A stretch of 64,000 nucleotides of DNA. Source: Rhypophila decipiens. Lineage: Eukaryota > Ascomycota > Sordariomycetes > Sordariales > Naviculisporaceae. Positions 43,701 through 52,837 of this stretch are shown piece after piece. The position numbers and the translations under genes are program-made. Numbering within the stretch: position 1 is the first letter of the stretch; each line of letters opens with the position of its first letter. Below the pieces are notes generated by a model. It saw only the letters and a program-made list of their open reading frames with translations, was not told the origin of the DNA and ran no database searches. The stretch is taken from positions 62,001-126,000 of the forward strand of contig MU858099.1 of assembly GCA_033297075.1 (NCBI GenBank). The letters run 5' to 3'.

Positions 43701-46700
43701 GACGAAGGGGTCATCCATTTCGGTCGACAAGATGGGTTGTGACATGCCGGGAATAGGATAGACTTGGCGAGGGCTGGGGCTAGGAGCATCGCTTCTGAAC
43801 TGCTCGTGTGGAGCCAGGCGCAAAGGCGACGAGTCGGTAACAGCAGCCAGTGAAATATGGCGGCTAGGACTGGGTTGATGCCACTCTGGCTGACTATCAA
43901 GACCCCGATTGATGCTCTTGGACGGATTTTCGTTGAGATGTCGCATGATGGCATCAATGTCATCCAAGCTCGGCTCAGCCGGATCCTCCACTGCAGGCTG
44001 CTGGGCATGAGAAACAGGAGACGAGTCCTCGGAGGGATGGAACGTCTGTTGCGCCTCGTCCGCCCCAAGAGGCGAAACAATCGTTGGAGCCACCGGGGTA
44101 TCGTCTGGAACTGGTGAGGGACTGGCAGCAAAGCGTGATGCAGCAAGGCCGGTGCGCTTCGGCGGCGGGGGTGGACTTGCGTATCGGGACGTAGCCAATT
44201 CACCCCGAGCAACGGGCACGGAGGGCTGAACCTCTTCCGCCACCGGGGATGCAGAGGGAGGAGGCTGGATCGGCTCCTTTGGCTCCTCTGGTTCATCGTG
44301 GACCGGTCCATCAGTGGCAGGCTCAGTGATCTCCTCTCGCGTTATTTCATCTACAGAAGTGGACTGGGGGATGGGCTCATCAAGACCAGCAGCCAAATCA
44401 TCATCTGTGCGTTCGGCTTGATCGTCCGATGCTTCCCATGCCGATACACCCGGTACGAAGGCCTTTGCTGCTGCAGAGAGCGATTTCTTGTGTTGGCGTG
44501 TGAAAACGTCATCCCCGAATGGCCTTGCCTCAGCAAAGGATTGCAAGTCCTCGGTGTTCTTGAACTCGAATGGAGTCCAGTTCAAAGCGCCTTGATCCGG
44601 GACGGTCTCTGTTGGGCTGGATGCCTTGGTATCGGTTGATTCCGACACGATCGTAGACGACATTGTAGTGTCGGCTGGCCCCAGCTGAGACTCATCAAAC
44701 GACTTTTCTTCGGCGGGAATATCATCTTCTTGGGAAGATAGCTCTGGTTTGGGTTCAGGAACAGGAGTAGCCTCTTCGCTTGGTTGCGCAAACAGAGGAA
44801 CGGTACCGTCATCCGCATTGTTTGACCTAGCCCGTTTAACACGAGATTCATCCTGCAGACGTCCATCCGGTCCTTCACTAACACCGTCACGGACACGAGA
44901 GTCTGGCTCGGGGCTATCCGGCTTGAGAATGGGAATGGCTTTGGACTTCTTGGCCGGCACCACGATCTCCGGGGTGCTCAAATCGATATTACCGAATATC
45001 GAGCTTGCCCTGTTGCTGCTGCCCTCACCGCCCGACATGATGGGACTAGTGATTGAGTTGGAGAGCGAATGGGGCGTGAATGCCGGGGCATCGGGACGGA
45101 ACTTTGGACCAGATGCCGAGAAGCTGAACTCGCTTTGCCCTGGCGAGAATGCGGGGGCATTGACATTGATCTTGGAGGAGCTGGTCATGGGCAGACTGAA
45201 CTGACTGGAACTGGCGGAACCCAGTCCCGCATTGAAAACAGAGGGCTGGAAGGAGTTGCTCGAAAACGGCGCGAACTGTCCAGGCTTGAATGTGTTTGCA
45301 GGATTGAACTTGAACTCGGGCGCCTCGACATTCAATTTGGAGAATGAAGACTTACTCCCGTGGCTCGTGCGGCGAGCCAGAGACCCGGCAGCGGATTTTC
45401 CAGATTCGTTGTCTGTCCAGGGGTTGCTTGCTGTGGAGAACGAACGCTGGTGCATCATCTTCCCATAGTCAAACCCTTGAACAGGAGTCCCCAAGTTGCT
45501 GGGGTTAGTCTCGCCTTCGGACTCATCAGCCGTCTGGGTCTCAATTCCCTGCAGCGTCGGCCTGAATCCTCCTCTGTCGCCCGAGGCATCATCCTCGGTA
45601 AAATACTTCTGCGACAACGAGTGGCCGCGGCTGTGTGGCCTAGGATGATGAAGCACAACTCCGTGGGCGTCAGCGCCGAAAATCGCGGGCTGGGGCGCAA
45701 ACTGAACTGATGGGTCTCGGGCATGGGCCAAGTTCAATGCATGCATGATTTCCGTTCCATCGTTGCCATTGTGTGGGCTATAATCCTCGTCATTCTCCAG
45801 TTGGGAACGCATTTGTTCCTCGAGGTGATACTCGGCTTCTTCGATCTCTCTCTGGAGACTATCACTGGCGCCGTGGTGGGCTTGTGCAGGCTCGGGAGTA
45901 CCCGGGCGGCTTTCCTCCGCAACTTCTTCCTCGATCTCGCGGAGGTCTTGTAAACGTGGTGAAGCTCGTACCGGTGGTTGGAACTGATGCGGCAGTACCG
46001 GGAACTGAAGCGATTGGTGGCGCTGGTGCAGCCCAGGGCTGTTCATTCCATCAGGAGAGAATGGGGAGCTTGGTGACATCATCGAATGAAGGTTAGCAAG
46101 CGAAGGCGAACCAGCGCGATGGCCTTGGTGGAGCATCAGCTGGGGCGACCATCCATGAGGCGAAGGAATCGAGATAGATGCGCGCGGATTGTACTTGGAG
46201 GTGAACGAGATTGGTGAGATACCAGCCGGAATGCCGGGGCTCGGAGCTCCCGATGTGACCAGAGGACCTGGAAACTGGAAACCTGCAAGTCCATGGGCGC
46301 TGGAAGCAGACGACGTCGGCAGCGGTGGTGAGAAGGGAAGTGCAGGATACTGCGTAACAGACGGCTGGCGGCTCAGTGTTGAACCCGGCGATGGAGTAGG
46401 AAGTGGAACATCCTCTGCGCCAAACGACACTCCCAGAGCACGAAGCTTGGCCTCGTTCAACTCGTCGACATATTTCTTCCATGCATTTAAATCGGGCAGT
46501 TGAACTTTCCAGCCCCCGGCCTTGCGCTCGCTAACGAGTTCCTCGAAATCAGGCCAAGCTCCCCTGCTTTGAGAATTCTCGCCCGGAGCGGCAAATTGGG
46601 AGGGGCTGTCGAGCTCAAAACCCTTGGTGTTGTAGCCAAGCTCCTCCCAGCTATGCAGCATGCCTGTGACTTCAGCCTGTGTTAAGGGCTTCGGTCGGTG

Positions 46701-47738
46701 GCCAGGTTGGCCACGTACAACATCTTTCGGGAGGTGTATCATGATGTTTTTCCCCTTCCAGGGCAATCTCTTTCTGAACCGAGGTGACAGGTTTGTGTTC
46801 GCCGCGAATCGTACCGCCCGTGACGGCGTTGAGGGAGCATTTGTGGTGGTTGTAGGAGGTAGGGCTGAGCCATCAGTAGCCCCGTTGTCGACTTGTTTCG
46901 GCGTGCTAGGTCTGTCCAACACAGGCGCGGAATCGTCATGGGCAACGTCGGGCGTCGCCCTTTCATCAGAAGAGGCCATCTTGGAACTGGTGTCCTTCTC
47001 CTCCCCTTTCAAATGGGCCTGTCTCAAGGTCTCACTGCTCGACTTTGTCCGTGAATGAGCTCGCGAAACTTGGCGGGCCTTGGTGTTCACACGGCTGGCT
47101 CGTGGAGTCCTGATTTCGCTCTCTCCTGTCCACGCAGCGTCGTCACTGGAAAATGAGCCGCTCAGCGAAGAGTTCTCACTATCGCCAGTTCCGTCACTAA
47201 ACCAGTGGCGCTTTTCCAAGTCGCTCCCACCGGCGGTGTGCTGACGAATCCAACCCTCTGTGATATTGTTGGCAACGCGCCGTGCTCTATTCGCGAGGAC
47301 TGCCGCAGCCGCACTAATTGCAGGTTGGTGAGTGTCCAGGGGTGATTCTTGTACGGACGGGGCTTCTCGTAGGAATGGGGTGCGCAGCGATAGCTGATGG
47401 ATCGGCGAGTCGTCCGAAGATTCACTGCTCAAACTATCGCTGTCGCTCTTGCCTCGAAGGTGGGGCGGGTAAGGGGATCCCCAAGGGTTGCCCTCGGCTG
47501 TATCGTCCTGGGTGGTGGAATTGGTCGGTGGAGTCCTCAACAATCCAAGCACCCGATCGGGAAGCTTTGGCGCTCGGAGGGGAGGAAGCTCGGGCGATGC
47601 CTCGTCGCCAGCGGTAGATGTGGTAGAAAGAGCCGGTGAGGTTGCTGAGGATGGTCGTCGAGCTCGACTACCTCTAGGGCCGTCCTGTGCAGATGCACGA
47701 GGAGGAGTTTGCGGTGACGACGTTGGAGGAGACGTCTT
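40734..47738 (-). CDS. Giant coiled-coil protein with three PAM2-like motifs
   Basis: One uninterrupted exon codes at least 2,334 residues. It opens after a TTTAG acceptor at 47739; no ATG lies in its first part, so a short upstream coding exon must exist and is unresolved. Positions below count from the GTG codon at 47552. The N-terminal half is Ser/Pro-rich and probably disordered, with a conserved-looking block at about 265-315 (WKGKNIMIHLPKD, LTQAEVTGMLHSWEELGY). Three PAM2-like motifs cluster at about 738-830: SKLNVEAPEFKFNP, SKINVNAPAFSPG and PKFRPDAPAFTP. PAM2 motifs bind the MLLE domain of poly(A)-binding protein. Residues about 1490-2100 form a long heptad-rich coiled coil. A short AAAWGNWRKGR segment sits at about 2128-2138 and the tail is acidic (DFDDAGFFDD). 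This suggests an mRNP scaffold rather than a motor or spindle protein, but that is inference. I do not recognise an established family name. Confidence 0.8.
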   Translation of the reverse strand, partial: KTSPPTSSPQTPPRASAQDGPRGSRARRPSSATSPALSTTSTAGDEASPELPPLRAPKLPDRVLGLLRTPPTNSTTQDDTAEGNPWGSPYPPHLRGKSDSDSLSSESSDDSPIHQLSLRTPFLREAPSVQESPLDTHQPAISAAAAVLANRARRVANNITEGWIRQHTAGGSDLEKRHWFSDGTGDSENSSLSGSFSSDDAAWTGESEIRTPRASRVNTKARQVSRAHSRTKSSSETLRQAHLKGEEKDTSSKMASSDERATPDVAHDDSAPVLDRPSTPKQVDNGATDGSALPPTTTTNAPSTPSRAVRFAANTNLSPRFRKRLPWKGKNIMIHLPKDVVRGQPGHRPKPLTQAEVTGMLHSWEELGYNTKGFELDSPSQFAAPGENSQSRGAWPDFEELVSERKAGGWKVQLPDLNAWKKYVDELNEAKLRALGVSFGAEDVPLPTPSPGSTLSRQPSVTQYPALPFSPPLPTSSASSAHGLAGFQFPGPLVTSGAPSPGIPAGISPISFTSKYNPRASISIPSPHGWSPQLMLHQGHRAGSPSLANLHSMMSPSSPFSPDGMNSPGLHQRHQSLQFPVLPHQFQPPVRASPRLQDLREIEEEVAEESRPGTPEPAQAHHGASDSLQREIEEAEYHLEEQMRSQLENDEDYSPHNGNDGTEIMHALNLAHARDPSVQFAPQPAIFGADAHGVVLHHPRPHSRGHSLSQKYFTEDDASGDRGGFRPTLQGIETQTADESEGETNPSNLGTPVQGFDYGKMMHQRSFSTASNPWTDNESGKSAAGSLARRTSHGSKSSFSKLNVEAPEFKFNPANTFKPGQFAPFSSNSFQPSVFNAGLGSASSSQFSLPMTSSSKINVNAPAFSPGQSEFSFSASGPKFRPDAPAFTPHSLSNSITSPIMSGGEGSSNRASSIFGNIDLSTPEIVVPAKKSKAIPILKPDSPEPDSRVRDGVSEGPDGRLQDESRVKRARSNNADDGTVPLFAQPSEEATPVPEPKPELSSQEDDIPAEEKSFDESQLGPADTTMSSTIVSESTDTKASSPTETVPDQGALNWTPFEFKNTEDLQSFAEARPFGDDVFTRQHKKSLSAAAKAFVPGVSAWEASDDQAERTDDDLAAGLDEPIPQSTSVDEITREEITEPATDGPVHDEPEEPKEPIQPPPSASPVAEEVQPSVPVARGELATSRYASPPPPPKRTGLAASRFAASPSPVPDDTPVAPTIVSPLGADEAQQTFHPSEDSSPVSHAQQPAVEDPAEPSLDDIDAIMRHLNENPSKSINRGLDSQPEWHQPSPSRHISLAAVTDSSPLRLAPHEQFRSDAPSPSPRQVYPIPGMSQPILSTEMDDPFVDPPRSAHSFEGPVHRLNGSESLPASDWEGTFSQDEQAKLESRVNFFDGHVNDLVGGLLAARLGPLEETLDAIKHALASVSKGASSAMRERRSLSAEIKDSDADDEDEELPVRRSMSPRRDRRMEQIRSVVLDALATQHRTLQKEVSPAPAVVSGDSLVLKALEDMKQQFSDSLQANSRNEELRDIVEKAVESRLPPAPVTASQEENDEKVNKMQARIDELEECMRLEQAKVEAATTARRAAEDRAADLNRELQSAATKIEVEMMNKSALNQRITDLEDRVHHSESQAEEEVKIRRAAEDRLSEVQRLLRISSEEETRLRELVEEKDQKMKTLESTHSKSAMRLALLEANQSNAQQSQSEGQNRINVLETDLRDARLQARNLQAGTDRLSDLAQRREDELNQALDENKALHKLIDTLGIQLQENERIRDTWRSRFLAVQDEMASATRAITEENARRAKKEQALLARQEVLDAKLQAEARTRERIETELERLEMGERQGMRAVAECKRLEVLLGELRTENHKLQQASLRYQAEFQEARESAAREVQRTRVSMQNEVETANHQVNVIRGELEDQISGLRAQLDQVRMDADTAKARHEMLLEEAQNSKQVELEDLVRRHQNEMEDMQARYERQIGNTVEDAQRSEQHLLERLDISTSKSKHLQDKITHLEEKLEIAKQAAQAAAQAAAQAAKSYVAASDPARQHKSSSSRQFDVPEKISPQALRESIMVLQEQLQEREHRIEELEQNLAKADPEAESKISKRDDEIMWLRELLAVRHSDLQDIIAALGRDDYDRNAIKDAAIRLKANLQMEEQERERAMNGGSAINLPNIAATIRDAATPRVAQAVGPLAAAWGNWRKGRGDSTSFGSLGSVLNSPAQRHNSTPSKSSPVPSNLLGGLLTPPASGLRQSPQAPVGPQPTAFSNTGRRFTAQDLANRPRVGSSISTTQEGKMPALSSPPRRSAGPMTPPMMRPSVYDQDAEVGDFDDAGFFDD

Positions 47739-49829
47739 CTAAAGACCTGCAGAGATTCGGGTGTGAGCCATGACAATTTGCAGTACATGAAGAAAGATTG
47801 TGCGCAGTGTCCTCTAACGGCCAACAACGTTTCGATGGCGTTGGCATCATCGGCAATTGTGCAAGTAATAGAAAGTCGAAGGACTGGGGGCGTAAGCTCA
47901 CCAGAGAGGATCAGTGCAGACGAAGCTTAACCTCGTCTACAGCTGATTCTCGGATATTCGTGTCTCTTCTCGCGTTGCCAGCTCCCGCCTTTTTCACCTG
48001 GTGCCTGATATTCTTTATCTAACAACGACAAGACCAAACAATAGAGATCTTTATTGTTCCCTGTTGCTAAGACTTCTCGAGCGGGCCGTCGCGCGACGCG
48101 TTTTCGGCAAGTCGAAGTGTGCGCCGGCTGCTACCGATGAAAGAAACGCAGAACAAAAAAAATCCAAGCGTAAATTAAAGAATAGAATAAAACTTGTCCA
48201 GGAACGGGTCAAAGGAGCGAAATGAAGACGAGAAACCAACGGCTCTGAATGTTCGGACACATCGAGTCACATTCACTGGCTCGAGGGAACTGGAGAGTGA
48301 AAGGCGAAGTTGAAGAGAGGACTCGACAGCCGGCAACAGACAGGATGGAAACGCGAGGGGTGACCGTGGCTCTTTGGGCTGCTGCGAGGCGAGGAAGGAA
48401 AAGGGTGGATTGGAAGGTGTGTGTCCCTGCCAGCGTCGTGGGTCACCATTACAATAATTTTTTTCTCGCCTGCTGGTTGGCGGGTTTGGGCGCAATGGGT
48501 ATAGCTCTTTCCGTTTAATGAACCACGCCTTGCCCGAATACTCCACCTGCGTAGGTCGATAATCTCGCGCTCAATTTTGGCAGATGCAAAGTACCTGGCG
48601 TGGGGAAAGGGGTCCTCATAAAAGCTCCACATTTGCCCCTGGCGCCTGAAGCTCTCAGGTACCCCGTAACAATTGCGCCGAGCAATCTTTGATTGGCAAA
48701 CCATGCTCTCTGGCAATTTGAGAGGCCCTATGAATGGATGGCTGTTGAGGATTCAAAAGTGTTTCTTGCTATTGTCGATTTACACATTCTCAAGCCTTAC
48801 CAGCTCACGTTCTAATTCACACAGTTCTGAGAGAAATCATCACATCAGAAGCACTGATTCGTTATTGTCCTGATGCAAACAAGGACCAGGGCCTCCCATC
48901 AAGGCTCCACTCTCTGTGCTAGTCCCTTCCTGACGGCAAGGGTGCACTGGCTGCGTTCAAAATCGCCAAAGTTCAAAGCAGTTCTGTTCAAAATACACAA
49001 AAATACTCATGGCCACGTCCAACATGAAGAGCGCTTGGATTCCAAATTTCCAGCTTGTAAGGACGGCGTGAGGCACGCACTCTGTCACCAAAATTTTAGT
49101 GATTGATTGGGTCGTCTCGGGCAGCGAGTTACCGACAGTCGTGGGTCGGCAAGTTTCTGGATCAGAGAGCTCCACGTATTTTCGCGTCTTGGATGCATTG
49201 GTGCAGTGCAAGGAAACGGCTTCAGCCCAATCAGGAAACACGTGCAAGTCTCGAATCACGATATGGACCTGACTTGGAGCTCAAGTATTTGTTTCGAGCG
49301 CATTTCTAGTTCAACGCTCAATCCTTGGAGATTTTGTTTACTGATACGGCTCTCGGTCAGGTTAAGAGCCGTTACGGAGACCGCGAGGTTCAAGTGTTGC
49401 CACACTCGATCGTCCGACGTCATGTCACCACTGGTACAATATAAGGCGACCATGACGAACATCAAGCTCTGCTTGCTTCCATTGTTTTGAACAAATTGCT
49501 GCTGCGTATGCAGTCCCTTCTAAGTAGGCCCCGGAAACAAATAAATTCAAATAACGATAGCCCGAGGATACCCCATCAATGCCGAATGTCAACAGTCAAC
49601 CAGAACTCCAAGCTCAGACCCGTTACGCCATATGGGCAACCATACACAACTCAATATGAACCAAAACCTGATATGTTGCCTGGTCCATCCAGCACCAATA
49701 TCACATCGTACCGAAAGAAATCACCAATGAATGTAATATTTCACCACCGAGCACCAAGCGACATGATTCCGTGAACTTTGGGTCCCGAGGGTCGTTCCAA
49801 ATCCGCTTTCGAATCCCCTCTCGTCGAAA
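47739..49829. other. Intergenic and 5' region of the giant gene
   Basis: 2.1 kb. A GTGAGC donor on the minus strand near 47901 suggests a leader intron for the giant gene. No ATG occurs for about 200 bp upstream of that donor, so the exon there is probably untranslated. The remainder shows no gene. Confidence 0.45.
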
Positions 49830-50491
49830 TCACTCGCAAAAGAAGTCAAACTCGGCATTCGAACTGAAAAACGTCGCCTCCGCCGAAGCCGTGGCAGTCG
49901 GGACCTGGGCTTCTGCTTGTTTCGCAGCCGCTTTGCATTGTTCTATCCAAACACGCAGGTCTCGTTAGCAGCAGTCGCTTTTAGATCTGGTATAGAGAAA
50001 AGTTGGATGAATTCTTGCAAGAGCCATACATACCTTGCTGTCTATCACACTCATTCACAGAAAACTCCCCATTGCCCCCTTGGTTGTTTGCAATCTGGGC
50101 ACATTCGTTCTTTTGGTTGTCGCATGCTCGGTTGGCTGCTGATTCGAAGTCGGTCTGTGGTAATAGTATATCTATGTTAGCAAGAAACCATATCTAGGAA
50201 AGAGAGAGTCTAGAAGGGTGCATGACAACATACAAAAGTACTCCCGTCAACACCAAAGGGTCTCTTGGGATCACCCGTTTCGGTGATTGCCGACGGCGGC
50301 GCGCCCAAGGATCCCGTAAACGTCTGGAGATTCCTGCCCCCGCCTTGACGGGGGGCTACCAGGCCCATCTTGAACTCGTGCCGGATCGAGTCTCGGAAAT
50401 CGATCGATGATGCTGTTGCCGCCGACGAGAGGAGGAACAACCCCGCAAGGAGGGTGACAAATGACGGGGATGAGGATAATGAGCACTTCAT
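49830..50491 (-). CDS. Small secreted cysteine-containing protein
   Basis: Three exons on the minus strand, 50491-50234, 50154-50034 and 49942-49830, give 163 residues in phase. There is a signal peptide (FVTLLAGLFLLSSAATASS). A linker rich in Gly, Pro and Thr leads to a conserved C-terminal block, RACDNQKNECAQIANNQGG then FSVNECDRQQEQCKAAAKQA, with regularly spaced cysteines. This block is frequent at the C-terminus of fungal secreted or wall proteins of unknown function. The tail is Ala/Thr-rich and ends DFFCE. Whether it is soluble or wall-bound is unclear; no GPI signal is evident. An effector role is possible but not supported by anything here. Confidence 0.82.
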
Positions 50492-52030
50492 TGTGACTTT
50501 TGTAAAGGAACGGAATATTCTGTTTCGATGATGACGATGATATCGGTAGGGAAGATATCTCAGTGATACTATGAGATTGTCGCTTATATAGAGAGCGTGC
50601 CTTCAACACCAGGCGAGACGAGAGGAATATAGGTCATGTAAACAAAACAAAAATATCACAGACAGTAGAAGAGGAACGTAATCTTGGTCAACGATCACAG
50701 AATGGAAGAAGCGGGTAATCAAAAGAGAGACAGGAAGATGTAGAAAGATATCCAAAAGTGAAGATGACGAAGAAAGACGAACTGACAGGACGAACTAACT
50801 ACCAACTCCCGAGTTTTACTATGCATGGATTTCTCTCTCCATCCCCTCCTCGTCTCTTCTCATCTTCCTCCAGTATTGAACTTCTTCCCCTCCATGCCAT
50901 GAGGTAAAGTGTTCAGGACAAACCGTCACTGAAACCATACTGAGACAACGATTCACACCCATCCGAGGGTTCCCCACAGTGATTTGGTAAGCGCACGGTG
51001 ACCATTTGCTCAGGGGTTTTGTGGGGAACATCGGCACGGACTTTATCAATGCCCACCCAGCCCGATTGTTCAGATCAGATCACGTGACATGACCCATTAC
51101 ACAAAGGGATTGTTTCTGCTGGCTGATAACGAACGTGAATACCGGATGAAAATCCCAGCATCTTCTCATGGTACAGCTACGTAGAAATCCGTAGGTCTTC
51201 ACTCATCAGACGATGTTGAAATAAGGCACCACCTGGGGCCGTATCCTCGGTAACTTTAATCGCTACTCCGTAGAAAGGGGATTATCCTTCCCTCGCTATA
51301 TGCACACTGCACGCTCTCCGAGTCCAACAGTGAAGCTCGGATGTCCAAATAAAGTTGCATAACGCACCAACAGACTTCCCAAAAAAAAGATATTATTAAA
51401 GTTGGCTATGAACAAACAGTACCTAGCTTGTACAGAAGAAGCATGCCGTTGAGACGCTAGCTAGGTAAAGAAAAAGAGAGAAAAAGACAAAAGAAAACCC
51501 ACTTGATTCTTCTTCCCATGCTTTGCTTGCTTCGAAGAGGGGTATATTGGTTGAGCCCACGCTTCCTCCCACGATCAGCAAGGGAGAAGCGTAACGTGGG
51601 AGAAAGCAACCAGAACAAAACAATGACAAAAGAAACTCCCGAGTCTTCCCTTCCCCCCTTGTCCCTGAGCCCTCAACCCATGGCAATACCCCGTTAGCAT
51701 TTACATGCATACTCTTCCCTCGTTACCATAGGCAGGTCGTTCAGAACTTGAGTCACCAAACGACCCCGAGCAAGCTCCTCCCCCAGTCGGTTCCTTCTTC
51801 CCAATCTATACTGACCGAATGCTGATGACAAGAAATGACAGGAAAAATAGACCTATTCCTTTTGATACATGAGAGAAACTGTTGCTAAAACCCTTAAAAT
51901 GCAGAACTGCCGTGCGCCTGTGGTGAAAGTTTCAAATTTTGCTTCCCACTGAGATTCGGAAAGAAGCGTCGGATGGCTATGAACAAGAGACGAGGTGTGT
52001 TGATGAGCTACGCTGATGTCGGACTTGCGT
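50492..52030. other. Intergenic, upstream of the secreted protein gene
   Basis: 1.54 kb between tandem minus-strand genes. It includes a CACGTGAC E-box-like site at about 51081-51088. No gene was seen. Confidence 0.5.
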
Positions 52031-52837
52031 CTAGAAGTTGGCGGCCTGGTTCACATGCGTGGGTGCGTGGTAGCTCTCAAGCGTGCTCTGGAATGGTGTC
52101 CTTCCGCTCATTGATCCTCCAACTTCGGACTTTCCGTCGTTGGGGGTGGTATAGTCCATGAGGCCCTCGTCCTGATTCTTCTTGCGACCCCAGATTCTCC
52201 AAGCGACGAAAGCGAGACCGATCAAGACAATAGCACCACCGATACCAACAACAACACCAATCACCGTGTTCCGAGTTGTCTCGGTCATGCCTGAGCCACT
52301 GTTGTTGTTGCTGTTGTCAGCAAGCCCGGCTGGCTGTGTCGTAAGGATTTCTGAAGCAATTGTCGACTGTGAACCATCGCTGTTAGTTTTGGTAGAGAAA
52401 ACAGTGATAGTCTTCACCGTGCTGGACTTGGGCGGTTCTGGGCTTGGCTGATTAGGTGCTGGTGGCGTCGTTTCCTCGGGCGGTTCCTGGTTTGGGGTCG
52501 TCGGAGTGGGGTTTGGTTTGTCAGACGTCGGCGTTGGTTGTGGTGGCGGCGTTGTTTTGGTCGGAGACTGTGGCGGAGGAGTAGTCGGTTCCGAAGGTTT
52601 AGGCGGCTCGGAGCTCGGCTCTGGAGGTGGTGGTGTCGAGCTTGGAATTGGTGAAGGAGCTGGGGTCTTGGTGTCCGAATTCGTAGCGGCCGGGGTTGGA
52701 GTGTCATCGGCTTCTTGTCGCTGCTGGATGGCCTTCACGTTCCGTACATCGACTCTGGCGGGTACAAAGGTGGCTTCGGCCAGCGAGAGGGCTGAGAGCC
52801 CTATCACTAGGAGATCGAGAAATCGTTTGGAGTGCAT
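52031..52837 (-). CDS. Mid2-like single-pass cell-surface sensor
   Basis: Intronless, 268 residues. Order: signal peptide (1-22), a long extracellular stalk rich in Pro, Thr and Ser (about 45-190, likely O-mannosylated and rod-like), one membrane helix at 191-216 (NTVIGVVVGIGGAIVLIGLA), a basic stop-transfer GRKK, and a 50-residue cytoplasmic tail with DYTTPND and SGRTPFQSTLESYH. This layout matches Mid2/Wsc-type cell-wall integrity sensors that signal through Rom2-Rho1; the GVVVGIGGxIVL helix is typical of fungal Mid2-like proteins. No WSC cysteine domain is present, so Mid2-like is the better label. Its downstream partner is not visible. Confidence 0.8.
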   Translation of the reverse strand: MHSKRFLDLLVIGLSALSLAEATFVPARVDVRNVKAIQQRQEADDTPTPAATNSDTKTPAPSPIPSSTPPPPEPSSEPPKPSEPTTPPPQSPTKTTPPPQPTPTSDKPNPTPTTPNQEPPEETTPPAPNQPSPEPPKSSTVKTITVFSTKTNSDGSQSTIASEILTTQPAGLADNSNNNSGSGMTETTRNTVIGVVVGIGGAIVLIGLAFVAWRIWGRKKNQDEGLMDYTTPNDGKSEVGGSMSGRTPFQSTLESYHAPTHVNQAANF

